Shown: positions 1 to 8,569 of the stretch, in pieces
Position numbering within the stretch: position 1 is the first letter of the stretch
Layout of the letters: every line of letters begins with the position of its first letter
NCBI RefSeq assembly: GCF_002803085.1
Contig: NZ_NNBJ01000006.1
Span: 124,001 to 188,000, forward strand
Direction: 5' to 3'
Source: Streptomyces sp. CB01201
GTDB taxonomy: Bacteria > Actinomycetota > Actinomycetes > Streptomycetales > Streptomycetaceae
Length of the DNA: 64,000 nt
Notes under the pieces: model-generated
The model's input: only the letters and a program-made list of their open reading frames with translations
What the model was told of the DNA's origin: nothing
Database searches by the model: none
Position numbers and translations under genes: made by a program

Positions 1-207
1 GCCGACGGCGACCCGCAGCCGGTGGTCTCGGTCTCCGACGGCCAGGAGATGGACTGGGACGCCTGGTGGGCCTGCGTGGCGGACATGCCGCGCCTGGAGG
101 CGCCGGTGATCCTGCCCTTCGAGAAGTTCCCGCGCACCGCCACCATGAAGGTCCAGCGCAACCGCCTTGAGCAGCTGCTGCGCGGCGGGGCCTCCCATGC
201 GGCCTGA
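1..207 (+). CDS. AMP-forming acyl-CoA ligase, C-terminal fragment (5' end outside window)
   Basis: The frame is open from base 1 and ends at TGA 205-207, giving the last 68 residues of a protein that begins upstream. The tail carries PRTATMKVQR, which fits the A10 motif of adenylate-forming enzymes (P-x-T-x-x-x-K-x-x-R) with the catalytic lysine. That makes it the C-terminal domain of an acyl- or aryl-CoA ligase. The last 11 bases overlap the next gene, so it is the first visible member of the men-like operon. Which acid it activates cannot be read from this fragment. Confidence 0.6.
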   Translation, partial: ADGDPQPVVSVSDGQEMDWDAWWACVADMPRLEAPVILPFEKFPRTATMKVQRNRLEQLLRGGASHAA

Positions 208-1714
208 CACCGCCGGCCCGTCCGCCTCCCGGCAATCGACCGCGTTGATTGCCGGGGCGGGCCCCGCCGGACTCGCCCTGGCCGGCCTGCTCGGCTCCGC
301 CGGCTGGCAGGTCACCGTACTGGAGCCGCTCACCGAGCGCCGCGCCGGAACCCGCGCCCCGACCCTGTGGCCGCCGGCCGCGCACCTGCTCGACACCCTC
401 GGCGCCGGCCGACGGGTCCGCGCCCGCGCCCATCGCGTGGAACGGCTGCGCTTCGTCTCCGACGACGCGGAGCGCGACCTCGACCTCGGCCCGTACGCCT
501 TCCACACGCTCCCGCAGGGGGAGTTGGAGGAGATCCTGGAGGAGCGGGCCGTCGACCTCGGCGCCACCGTCGTGCGCGGCGCGGCCGTCACCTCCTTCGT
601 CGCGGGCGCCGACGGGCGCCCGCGGGTCACCGTCGGCCACGGCGACGGCCGGACCGAGCAGCTCACCGCCGACCTCCTGGTCGGCGCCGACGGGGCCCAC
701 TCGGTGGTGCGCGGGCAGCTGGGCGTCGAGTCGGCCGGCGAACGCTACGCCTCCCGTTTCGCGCTGCTCGACTTCACCGACGAACAGGGCCTGTTCCCCC
801 GGGACACCTCGATCACGTGGGTGGGCCGGCGGGGCACGCTGGTCTCGGTGCCGCTGCCCGCGGGCGGCACCCGCGTCGTCGTCCCCGTCCTCGACCCGGA
901 CGCCGACCCGGCCGGCTTCCTGCTGAAGACCGCCGCCGAGCACGGCTTCCCGCTCTCCGTGGACACCGCGACCTGGCAGGCCGAGTTCCATGTCACCGTC
1001 GCCATGGCCGAGACGTTCGCCCGCGGCTCCGTCGCCCTGATCGGCGACGCGGCCCACGTCCAGTCACCGGCCGGCGGACGCGGCATGAACAACGCCCTTG
1101 AGGACGCCTTCGCCCTGGCAACCCAGCTGTGCGACAGGGCAGTCGGGGAGGCGGCCGAAGGTGCGGTCGACGTACCGGCCGCCCTGGTCCGCTACGACCT
1201 GCTGCGGCGCGCGGAGATGGCCGACGAGCTCGGCGCCATCAAGGAGACGACGGACCGCTGGGTGGGACGCACCGGCTCCGGTGAGCCCGAGCCGACCGCC
1301 GTGCGGCGGCCCCGGCGCTCCGACGTCCAGCGCACCGCGTGCATCCACCCGCGCCCGCGCCCCACCGCCGAGGGCGAGGAGCCGCCGGTCTGGTCCCGCG
1401 CCGGCTTCACCGGCTCCCGCATGGTCCTGTCCGACGCGCCGGAGACGGCCTGGCCGCCGCATCCGGTGGTCCTGGTCGGCGGCCCCGACGAGCCGGCCGT
1501 GCGCGGCGCGCTCTTCGCGGGGGCCCGGCGGGCCCGGTCCGCGGACCGCCTGGACGGCGGCGCCGCCCTGCCGCCCGGCGTGTATGTCACCACCGCCTCA
1601 TCGGACATCCTCGGCCACTGGCCGTGGGAGCTCCTGAACGAACCCGACCCGAGCCCGGTCCTCACCCAGATCGGCCAGTGCATGGGGAGCCACCACCATG
1701 AACCACCACGCTGA
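197..1714 (+). CDS. FAD-dependent monooxygenase (aromatic hydroxylase, group A)
   Basis: 505 residues from ATG 197; an upstream in-frame TTG at 167 lies inside the previous gene and is less likely. Residues 16-32 hold the dinucleotide fold GAGPAGLALAGLLGSAG. The middle holds the DG motif LLVGADGAHSVVRGQLG, and the GD motif VALIGDAAHVQSPAGGRG is followed by MNNALEDA. This is the p-hydroxybenzoate hydroxylase/PheA-like family, which hydroxylates phenols or quinones using NAD(P)H. A C-terminal extension of about 130 residues follows the FAD core. The gene overlaps both neighbours (11 and 17 bases). In this operon it is a likely tailoring hydroxylase or epoxidase acting on a naphthoate or naphthoquinone, which is inference. 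Confidence 0.85.
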   Translation: MRPDTAGPSASRQSTALIAGAGPAGLALAGLLGSAGWQVTVLEPLTERRAGTRAPTLWPPAAHLLDTLGAGRRVRARAHRVERLRFVSDDAERDLDLGPYAFHTLPQGELEEILEERAVDLGATVVRGAAVTSFVAGADGRPRVTVGHGDGRTEQLTADLLVGADGAHSVVRGQLGVESAGERYASRFALLDFTDEQGLFPRDTSITWVGRRGTLVSVPLPAGGTRVVVPVLDPDADPAGFLLKTAAEHGFPLSVDTATWQAEFHVTVAMAETFARGSVALIGDAAHVQSPAGGRGMNNALEDAFALATQLCDRAVGEAAEGAVDVPAALVRYDLLRRAEMADELGAIKETTDRWVGRTGSGEPEPTAVRRPRRSDVQRTACIHPRPRPTAEGEEPPVWSRAGFTGSRMVLSDAPETAWPPHPVVLVGGPDEPAVRGALFAGARRARSADRLDGGAALPPGVYVTTASSDILGHWPWELLNEPDPSPVLTQIGQCMGSHHHEPPR

Positions 1715-3431
1715 ACCGGGCCCCGCAGCCACCGCCGTGGAGCCGACCGTGACCGCGGCGGTCGTCGTGGACGAACTCGTCCGGGGCGGCGTCGAGACCT
1801 TCGTCTACTGCCCCGGGTCCCGCAACGGCCCCATCGGCTTCGAGCTGACCCGGCGCGCGGCGGCCGGCACGATCACCCTCCACGTCCGCCTGGACGAACG
1901 CTCCGCCGCGTTCCTCGCCCTCGGCGTGACCAAGTCGACCGGGGCCCCGGCCGCGGTCGTGACCACCTCGGGCTCGGCGGTGGCGAATCTGCTGCCCGCC
2001 GTGACGGAGGCCCACTACTCCCGGCTCCCGCTGGTCCTGGTCACCGCCAACCGCCCGCTCGCCGTCCTCGGCACCGGCGCCTCGCAGACCGTCGAACAGG
2101 CCGAACTCCTCACCTCGCAGGTACGCCACGTCCAGCACCTCCAAGTGCCGGAAGGGACCGAGGAGATGAACCGGGTCGTGCGGGCCCAGATCTGCCACGC
2201 ACTCGGCATCGGCGCCGGGCGGCTGGCCGGCCGGCCGGGACCGGTCCAGATCGACGTGCCGCTGCCGTCCGGCATCCCGCCGCAGGACCGGGCGGTGCGC
2301 TTCCCGGCCGGGCGCCCCGAGGGGCAGCCGTGGTTTCGCACCTTCGACCGGGACCGCGGCGCCGCGCGGCCGTACCGCGTCGACCTGAGCCGCCCGACCG
2401 TCGTGGTCGCGGGCGACGGCGCCGACCTGACCGGCATCCCCGGGTCCGTCCCGCTGATCGCGGAGCCGACCGTCCCCCTCGAAGGACGCACCGCCCTGCA
2501 TCCGTGGGTCCTCGACCACATCGGGCCCGAACAGGTCCTGGTGGCCGGGCGGCCGACCCTGCACCGCAACGTGGGCAAGCTGCTCGCCCGGCCCGACGTC
2601 ACCACGATCCTGCTCGGCGACGGCGACGACGCCTGGGTCTACGCGGCCCCGCACATCGACGTACTCGCCGTGAACCCGGTGTTCGAGGGCACGGCCGCCC
2701 CCGCGTGGGCGGACCAACTCGCGCGGCTGGACGCCGTGTTGCGCCGCACCTGGGCCGAAACGCTCGACGAGCCCGGCCACCGCGGCACCGGGGTGGGCGT
2801 GGCGGAAGCCGTGGTCCGCGCCCTGCACCCCGGCGACCTTCTGTGGGTGGGCGCCTCGAACCCGGTCCGGGACGTGTCCCTGACCGCCGCGCTGCCGGCC
2901 GGGGTGCGGGTGCTGTCCAACCGCGGAGTGGCCGGCATCGACGGCAACATCAGCTCCGCCGTGGGCGCCGCCCTCGCCAACCCGGACCGCACGGTGGTCA
3001 CCCTCGTCGGCGACCTCACCTTCGCCTACGACGCGGTCGGCCTCCAGAACGGCGTACTGGAACAGGTCCCCGCCAACCTGGTGGTCGTCGTCTCCAACGA
3101 CGCGGGGGGAGGCATCTTCGAGGTCCTCGAACAGGGCCACCCCAAGTACCGCTCCGCACCGTACGGAGACACCTTCGAGCGGATCTACGGCGCCCCGCAG
3201 AACGTCGACTTCGCGGCCCTGTGCGGCTCCTACGGGGTCTCGCACCGGAGCGTCGAGCCCTCGGCGCTCGGCCCCGCGCTCGCCGCGGCCCGCGCCTGCG
3301 ACCGCCCGATCGTCCTCGAAGTCCCGGTGGCCCGCACCCGGTTGAGGGAGCTGCACGCCCGCGCGAGCGAGCGGGCCACCGCCGCACTGAACACCATCGC
3401 CCCAGCCGGCGCTCCCGTCCTGGTCGGCTGA
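1698..3431 (+). CDS. menD: MenD-like SEPHCHC synthase (thiamine diphosphate enzyme)
   Basis: 577 residues. Family role: adds the succinyl-semialdehyde carbanion from 2-oxoglutarate to isochorismate. Visible signatures: PGSRNGPIGFEL at 39-50, the cofactor glutamate in LDERSAAFLALG (E67), SNRGVAGIDG at 407-416, and the ThDP/metal site GDLTFAYDAVGLQNG at 438-452 with SNDAGGGIFE at 467-475. These resemble actinobacterial MenD closely. The start overlaps the monooxygenase by 17 bases and has GGGAG about nine bases upstream. MenB follows 27 bases after the stop. Confidence 0.93.
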   Translation: MNHHAEPGPAATAVEPTVTAAVVVDELVRGGVETFVYCPGSRNGPIGFELTRRAAAGTITLHVRLDERSAAFLALGVTKSTGAPAAVVTTSGSAVANLLPAVTEAHYSRLPLVLVTANRPLAVLGTGASQTVEQAELLTSQVRHVQHLQVPEGTEEMNRVVRAQICHALGIGAGRLAGRPGPVQIDVPLPSGIPPQDRAVRFPAGRPEGQPWFRTFDRDRGAARPYRVDLSRPTVVVAGDGADLTGIPGSVPLIAEPTVPLEGRTALHPWVLDHIGPEQVLVAGRPTLHRNVGKLLARPDVTTILLGDGDDAWVYAAPHIDVLAVNPVFEGTAAPAWADQLARLDAVLRRTWAETLDEPGHRGTGVGVAEAVVRALHPGDLLWVGASNPVRDVSLTAALPAGVRVLSNRGVAGIDGNISSAVGAALANPDRTVVTLVGDLTFAYDAVGLQNGVLEQVPANLVVVVSNDAGGGIFEVLEQGHPKYRSAPYGDTFERIYGAPQNVDFAALCGSYGVSHRSVEPSALGPALAAARACDRPIVLEVPVARTRLRELHARASERATAALNTIAPAGAPVLVG

Positions 3432-3458
3432 CCAGCCCGAACGAGTGGAAACAGAGTC

Positions 3459-4445
3459 ATGACCATCACCACCCCCGCCCCCGCCCCCGTCGCCCCGGCC
3501 GCCCCCGCCGAGGAGGTGGCCAACCCGTTCGACCCCACGGCATGGCGCGTCGTCGACGGCTTCGAGGACCTCACCGACATCACCTACCACCGGGGCGTGG
3601 AGCGCGACGCCGACGGCGCCGTGCTGCGCGACCTGCCCTGGGTGCGCATCGCCTTCGACCGGCCCGAGGTGCGCAACGCCTTCCGCCCCCGGACCGTCGA
3701 CGAGCTGTACCGCACGCTGGACCACGCCCGGATGTCCTCCGACGTCGGCGCGGTCGTCCTCACCGGCAACGGGCCCTCCGCCAAGGACGGCGGCTGGGCG
3801 TTCTGCTCCGGGGGCGACCAGCGCATCCGGGGCCGTGACGGCTACCGCTACGCCGAGGGCGAGACCGCCGAGCACATCGACCCGGCCCGCGCGGGCCGGC
3901 TGCACATCCTGGAGGTGCAGCGCCTGATCCGCACCATGCCCAAGGTCGTCATCGCGGCGGTCTCCGGCTGGGCCGCGGGCGGCGGGCACTCGCTGCACGT
4001 CGTCTGCGATCTGACCATCGCCTCCCGCGAGTTCGGCCGGTTCAAGCAGACCGACGCCACCGTCGGCTCCTTCGACGCCGGGTACGGTTCGGCGCTGCTG
4101 GCCCGCCAGGTCGGACAGAAGTACGCCCGCGAGATCTTCTTCCTGGCCCGGGAGATCGACGCCGACCGGATGCGCGAGATGGGCGCGGTCAACGACGTGG
4201 TGCCGCACGCCGAACTGGAGCGCACCGCCATCGAGTACTGCCGGGACATTACCGCGCAGTCGCCGCAGGCCATCCGGATGCTCAAGTTCGCCTTCAACCT
4301 GCCCGACGACGGCATGGTCGGCCAGCAGGTGTTCGCGGGCGAGACGACGCGCCTGGCCTACATGACCGACGAGGCCGTCGAGGGTCGCAACGCCTTCCTG
4401 GAGAAGCGCGCCCCCGACTGGTCCGCCCACCCCTACTACTTCTGA
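3459..4445 (+). CDS. menB: MenB, 1,4-dihydroxy-2-naphthoyl-CoA synthase
   Basis: 328 residues, crotonase fold. Family role: Dieckmann-type ring closure of o-succinylbenzoyl-CoA, giving the naphthoate bicycle. Seen: the substrate loop FCSGGDQRIRGRDGYRYAEG, the oxyanion-hole stretch AAVSGWAAGGGHSLHVVCDL, the GSFDAGYGS active-site segment and the conserved C-terminus ending PDWSAHPYYF. An Ala/Pro-rich tail of about 25 residues precedes the conserved part, so a later start is possible, although no better one is obvious. It lies between menD and menE in the same direction. Confidence 0.93.
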   Translation: MTITTPAPAPVAPAAPAEEVANPFDPTAWRVVDGFEDLTDITYHRGVERDADGAVLRDLPWVRIAFDRPEVRNAFRPRTVDELYRTLDHARMSSDVGAVVLTGNGPSAKDGGWAFCSGGDQRIRGRDGYRYAEGETAEHIDPARAGRLHILEVQRLIRTMPKVVIAAVSGWAAGGGHSLHVVCDLTIASREFGRFKQTDATVGSFDAGYGSALLARQVGQKYAREIFFLAREIDADRMREMGAVNDVVPHAELERTAIEYCRDITAQSPQAIRMLKFAFNLPDDGMVGQQVFAGETTRLAYMTDEAVEGRNAFLEKRAPDWSAHPYYF

Positions 4446-4454
4446 GGGAACGTC

Positions 4455-5633
4455 GTGTCAGCCATCCCCCTGCGCCCGATCGTCCTGCCCGCGGAACCCG
4501 GCGCGGCCGTCCGTCTCCTGCTCCCCGAGATCGAGCGGATGCAGCGCGGCGGCGACGCCATCGCCCCGGTCTCCGATCCCGCTCAGACAGCCCACCTGCC
4601 CCCGACGGTCCCCGAGGGCACCGGAGTGGTCCTGTCCACCTCCGGTTCGACCGGGCCCCCCAAGCGGACCGCGCTGCCGCGCACCGCGCTCCTCGCCTCG
4701 GCCCATGCGACGCTGGCCCGCCTCGGCGGGCCCGGTGAGTGGCTGCTCTGCCTGCCGCTCGGATTCGTGGCCGGCTTCCAGGTCCTGTCCCGTGCCGTCG
4801 TCGGCGGCACCGGGGTCACCACACTCGCCGGCGGCCGCTTCGACGCGGCGGCCTTCGTGGCCGCGGCCCGCCGGATGGGAAGCGGGCGCCGGTACACGGC
4901 CCTGGTCCCCACCCAGGTCCGCCGGCTGCTCGCCGACGCCGAGGCACGGGCCGAACTGGCCCGGTTCGACGCGGTGTTGGTGGGCGGCGCACCGCTCGAC
5001 CGGGCCACCGCCGACCGGCTGCGCGAGGTCACCCGCCACCTGTCCACGTACGGCATGACGGAGACCGGCGGCGGCTGCGTCTACGACGGGGTGCCGCTCG
5101 ACGGGGTCCAGGTGCGGCTCGTCGACGACATCGTGCACATCGGCGGACCGACGGTGGCCGGCACCTACCTCGGTGCCGCCGAGGCAGAGCAGAGCCGGTT
5201 CTCCGTCGACGCCGCCGGAGTGCGCTGGTTCCGCACCGCGGACCGGGCCCGCTGGGACGCGGGCCGTCTGGTCCCGCTCGGCCGGACCGACGACCTCATC
5301 AACACCGGTGGGGTCAAGGTCTCCGCGGGCGCCGTCGAGGAGGTGCTGCTCGGTCTCGACTGGGTCGACAGCGCCGTGGTCATGGGCCTGCCCGACCCCG
5401 AGTGGGGCGAGCTGGTCAGCGCCCACGTCGTCCCGCGGGCCGGGATGCGCGCCCTCGGCAGCGGCGCCGTCCGCGAATCGGTGGGCCGGCTGCTCGGCCG
5501 GGCGGCGATGCCCAAGCGGGTCGTCTTCGGCGCGGACCTGCCGCTGCTGCCCAACTCCAAGATCGACCGTTCCGCGATCCGCACCCGGCTGAGCCTCACG
5601 CCGGCACCGGCCCCCCAGGACAAGGAAGGCTGA
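4455..5633 (+). CDS. menE: MenE-like o-succinylbenzoate-CoA ligase
   Basis: 392 residues from GTG 4455, with GAGGGA placed five bases upstream over the menB stop. It is an adenylate-forming enzyme: phosphate-binding loop STSGSTGPPKRTALP near residue 61, LSTYGMTETGGG near 197, GRTDDLINTGGVKVSAG near 276, and the A10 lysine in LPNSKIDRSAIRTRL near the end. It is short for an acyl-CoA ligase, as MenE proteins are. Expected role: makes o-succinylbenzoyl-CoA for MenB. A second CoA ligase ends at base 207, so substrate assignment between the two rests on similarity. Confidence 0.88.
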   Translation: MSAIPLRPIVLPAEPGAAVRLLLPEIERMQRGGDAIAPVSDPAQTAHLPPTVPEGTGVVLSTSGSTGPPKRTALPRTALLASAHATLARLGGPGEWLLCLPLGFVAGFQVLSRAVVGGTGVTTLAGGRFDAAAFVAAARRMGSGRRYTALVPTQVRRLLADAEARAELARFDAVLVGGAPLDRATADRLREVTRHLSTYGMTETGGGCVYDGVPLDGVQVRLVDDIVHIGGPTVAGTYLGAAEAEQSRFSVDAAGVRWFRTADRARWDAGRLVPLGRTDDLINTGGVKVSAGAVEEVLLGLDWVDSAVVMGLPDPEWGELVSAHVVPRAGMRALGSGAVRESVGRLLGRAAMPKRVVFGADLPLLPNSKIDRSAIRTRLSLTPAPAPQDKEG

Positions 5634-5634
5634 C

Positions 5635-6735
5635 ATGTCAGCAGAGCTCTTCTCACCGGTGCGGTTCGGCGACATCGACGCCGCCAACCGGATCGTCATG
5701 AGCCCGATGGGCCGCCGCAGAGCGGACGCCGACGGGACCCCGAACGACCTGATGCGCACCTACTACGAACAGCGCTCCTCCGCCGGCCTCATCGTGACCG
5801 GCAGCGTCCACCCCTCCCTGCGGGGCAAGGGCCAGCCCGGCAGCCCCCATCTGATCACCGCCCGGGACGTGGCCGCGTGGGCCAAGATCACCGGGGCCGT
5901 GCACGAGCGCGGCGGCCGTATCGTCGTGCAGCTGATGCACGCGGGCCTGGCCGCCCATCCGAGCGTCAACGGCGGCCGGACCTGCCTCGCGCCGTCGGCG
6001 GTCGTGCCCCGCGACACCGCCGTCCTGGACGGACGGACCGTCGAGCAGCCCGTGCCGCGGGCGATGACCACCGGCGAGATCGACGGCACCGTCGAGGAGT
6101 TCGCCCGGGCGGCGGCCCTGGCCGTGCGCGCCGGATTCGACGGGGTGGAGGTCCACGGCGGCAACGGCTACCTCGTCCACCAGTTCCTCGCCTCCGGCAC
6201 CAATCTGCGCGACGACGAGTACGGCGGCGGTACCGACCACCGGATCCGCTTCGCGGTCCGCGTCGTCGAGGCCGTCTCGGCGGCCATCGGCCCCACCCGC
6301 ACCGGTCTGCGCATCTCTCCCGGCTTCTCCGCCAACCGCCTCACCGAGGCGACCGCGGCCGAGGTCTACCCGGCCCTGCTCGGCCACCCCTCGGTGCGCC
6401 GCCTGGCCTACGTCCACACCATCACCGGCAGCGATCCGGGCGTCCTCGGCCTGCTGCGCACGCACCGGCCCGGCGGCTGGATCCACAACATGGGCACGGA
6501 CCTGTCCTGGTCCGCCGGCGAACTGCGCGACCGGCTCGGCGGCCAACTCGCCGCCGGCGCCGACGCGGTGGCCCTGGGACGCCTCTTCGTCTCCAACCCC
6601 GACCTGGCCGAACGCCTTGAGCACGGGGCACCCCTGACCGCTCCCGACCCCAGCCGCTTCTACGGCGGCGGCAGCGCGGGATACACCGACTACGTTCCGT
6701 GGTCCGCACGGACCGGAGGGCCGATCCATGTCTGA
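5635..6735 (+). CDS. Old yellow enzyme family NADH:flavin oxidoreductase
   Basis: 366 residues; ATG 5635 sits one base after the menE stop with AAGGAAGG upstream. FMN-binding TIM barrel signatures: SPMGRRRADADG near residue 22, VVQLMHAGLAAHP near 99, VEVHGGNGYLVHQFL with the substrate-binding His/Asn pair, and a late FMN phosphate region DAVALGRLFVSNPDLA. The family reduces activated C=C bonds with NAD(P)H. It is not part of known menaquinone synthesis, so its place inside the operon points to a tailoring step such as reduction of a quinone or enone. That step is inferred. Confidence 0.88.
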   Translation: MSAELFSPVRFGDIDAANRIVMSPMGRRRADADGTPNDLMRTYYEQRSSAGLIVTGSVHPSLRGKGQPGSPHLITARDVAAWAKITGAVHERGGRIVVQLMHAGLAAHPSVNGGRTCLAPSAVVPRDTAVLDGRTVEQPVPRAMTTGEIDGTVEEFARAAALAVRAGFDGVEVHGGNGYLVHQFLASGTNLRDDEYGGGTDHRIRFAVRVVEAVSAAIGPTRTGLRISPGFSANRLTEATAAEVYPALLGHPSVRRLAYVHTITGSDPGVLGLLRTHRPGGWIHNMGTDLSWSAGELRDRLGGQLAAGADAVALGRLFVSNPDLAERLEHGAPLTAPDPSRFYGGGSAGYTDYVPWSARTGGPIHV

Positions 6736-7930
6736 ACAGCGCTTCCCCGCACCCGGGACGGACCGCGCGAGAACCCCGTTCCTGCTGCACGGCCCGAGCA
6801 CCTCGGCGAGCCTGGAGGGCCCGCTGAGCACCTTCACGGATCTGGCCGAGGCCGAACTGGCCGTCCGCGGCGGCGCGTTCGGCGACCTCGTCGCCGGCGC
6901 CGTCCCCTTCGACCCCGCCTCCGGCACCTCCTCCTTCTACCTGGGCCGCCGCGCCGCCCACCGGCCGTCCGCCGCACCGGCCCGCGACACGGGGTCCTTC
7001 TTCCCCGACGTCCCCTTCAACGACACCGAGATCGCCGGCTACATCCGCCTGGTCGATTCGGTGCTGCCACTGCTCCGGTCGCCGGGCAGCGCCCTGGAGA
7101 AGGTCGTCGTGGCCCGTGCCGAGCGGTTCCGGTCGACCGGCAGCGCGTCCATCGACCCGCTGCACCTCTACGGCCGCATCGCCGACCTCTATCCGCGCGT
7201 GCACAGCTACCTGGTCGAGCACCTCCACAGCCCCGGCGTCCACACCCTGGGGGCGAGCCCCGAACTGTTCCTGCGCAAGTCCGGCGACACCATCACCATG
7301 ACGCCGCTCGCGGGCACCGTCCCGCGCGATCCGACGCTGACCCCGGCCGAGGACGAACGGCGGGCGCGCGCCGAGCTGTTCACGGACAAGTTCCTCGTGG
7401 AGCACCGCCATCTCGTGGAGTTCATGCTCGCGAACCTGGCCCCGTTCTGCACCCTCGTCGACCACCCCGGCCGGCCCGAGCTGATCGAGGCGCCCGGCGT
7501 CTGGCACCTGGGCACTCCGATCCGGGCCCGGCTGCGCGGCTTCGACGTCCGCGTCGCCGACCTCGTCTCGGCTCTGCACCCGTCCCCCGCCGTCTGCGGG
7601 GTCCCGCAGGCCGCATCGCTGGAGCTGATCACCGCGAACGAGTCCGCACGCGGCTACTACGGAGGCCTGGTCGGCTGGCTCGACAGCGACGGCGACTGCG
7701 AGTTCTACATGGCCCTGCGCGGACTGGACTACGACGCCAACGACGGCCTGCTCACGCTGCGCGCGGGCGGCGGCATCGTCGCCGACAGCCGCCTGGACGT
7801 GGAGTTCGCGGAGACCAGCGCGAAGCTCGCGACCATGCGCCACGCCCTCGGCATCGTGAAGCCGGTGCGCACCCGGCTGCCGGCACCCGCCGTCCCGGCC
7901 CCGCGCGTGCCGCTCGTCGCCGCCGTGTGA
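6728..7930 (+). CDS. menF: Isochorismate synthase (MenF/EntC family)
   Basis: 400 residues; the start overlaps the previous stop (ATGTCTGA). It is a chorismate-utilising enzyme fold: ALEKVVVARAER carries the conserved general-base lysine, LGASPELFLR the general-acid region, and PLAGTVPRDPT, HPSPAVCGVPQ and LRAGGGIVADS match later family blocks. It would convert chorismate to isochorismate for the MenD enzyme encoded 3.3 kb upstream. It is the last gene of the operon; a perfect hairpin follows about 105 bases downstream. Salicylate or anthranilate synthase relatives are less likely given the menD partner. Confidence 0.9.
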   Translation: MSEQRFPAPGTDRARTPFLLHGPSTSASLEGPLSTFTDLAEAELAVRGGAFGDLVAGAVPFDPASGTSSFYLGRRAAHRPSAAPARDTGSFFPDVPFNDTEIAGYIRLVDSVLPLLRSPGSALEKVVVARAERFRSTGSASIDPLHLYGRIADLYPRVHSYLVEHLHSPGVHTLGASPELFLRKSGDTITMTPLAGTVPRDPTLTPAEDERRARAELFTDKFLVEHRHLVEFMLANLAPFCTLVDHPGRPELIEAPGVWHLGTPIRARLRGFDVRVADLVSALHPSPAVCGVPQAASLELITANESARGYYGGLVGWLDSDGDCEFYMALRGLDYDANDGLLTLRAGGGIVADSRLDVEFAETSAKLATMRHALGIVKPVRTRLPAPAVPAPRVPLVAAV

Positions 7931-8035
7931 ACCACGCGCCGTCCCCGGCCCGACACCCCAGTGAGGTACCCCACACCGGAACCCGGCCGAAACCCGCCGT
8001 CGTGCCGCGCCCGGCTCCCCGGGCCCGGACATACA

Positions 8036-8071
8036 GAAACGGGCTGATCGCTTTCACGATCAGCCCGTTTC
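8036..8071. terminator. Terminator hairpin after the men-like operon
   Basis: Perfect 15-bp arms (8036-8050 and 8057-8071) around a 6-base loop CTTTCA. It lies between the convergent menF and tRNA-Leu and could stop transcription from both sides. Confidence 0.85.
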
Positions 8072-8109
8072 ATCGGTACTGCTGCGGGCACTTCGTCTGT
8101 GCCCTGTTG

Positions 8110-8192
8110 TGCGCGAGGGGGGATTTGAACCCCCACGTCCCGAAGGACACTGGCACCTGAAGCCAGCGCGTCTGCCGTTCCGCCACTCGCGC
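8110..8192 (-). tRNA. tRNA-Leu (CAG)
   Basis: On the minus strand it starts GCGCGAGTGGCGGAACGG and ends CCTCGCGC plus discriminator A. It has a seven-pair acceptor stem, an anticodon loop TTCAGGT giving CAG, a long variable arm (GTCCTTCGGGAC) typical of class II leucine tRNAs, and a T-arm GGGGGTTCAAATCCCCC. CCA is not encoded. Confidence 0.95.
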
Positions 8193-8569
8193 AAGAGTGG
8201 TGTGCTGGGCTCTCTCACTTTTCGGTGCGATTGCCTGGCGACGTCGAGAAGATTAGCACGCTGGACAGGGTGGATTCACATCCGTTGTTTGCGGCCACCC
8301 TGGAGGGGAGGAGCAGATCAGTGAGAGGCAACCCCCGGCATCGTTACCCGCTCCTCCTGAGTGCACCCGAGGTGCGGGACACTGTCGGGAAGCCACCTCT
8401 ACGATCCGTACGAAGGGTGCGTGTGAGAGGTGACACTCGTCCACAGGGCACAGAAGGGGAACCAGCCGATTTCCCGACGCGTGGATACGATCAGTAAGCA
8501 GTACCAAGAGAGCGACTCAGAGCAGAACCGGCAGCAAGACCAGGACGACAACGACGGAGGAGGTGCCCC
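8193..8569. other. Intergenic region between tRNA-Leu and fhaA
   Basis: 377 bases without a supported gene. It must hold the tRNA-Leu promoter (minus) and the promoter of the fhaA operon (plus). Short ORFs here lack coding character. I see no clear consensus promoter or riboswitch fold. Confidence 0.5.

Noticed and set aside
1662..4430. 922-aa minus-strand open frame across menD and menB
   Set aside because: Antisense shadow: Gly/Arg/Val/Asp low-complexity translation, no domain, and both plus-strand genes are clearly conserved.
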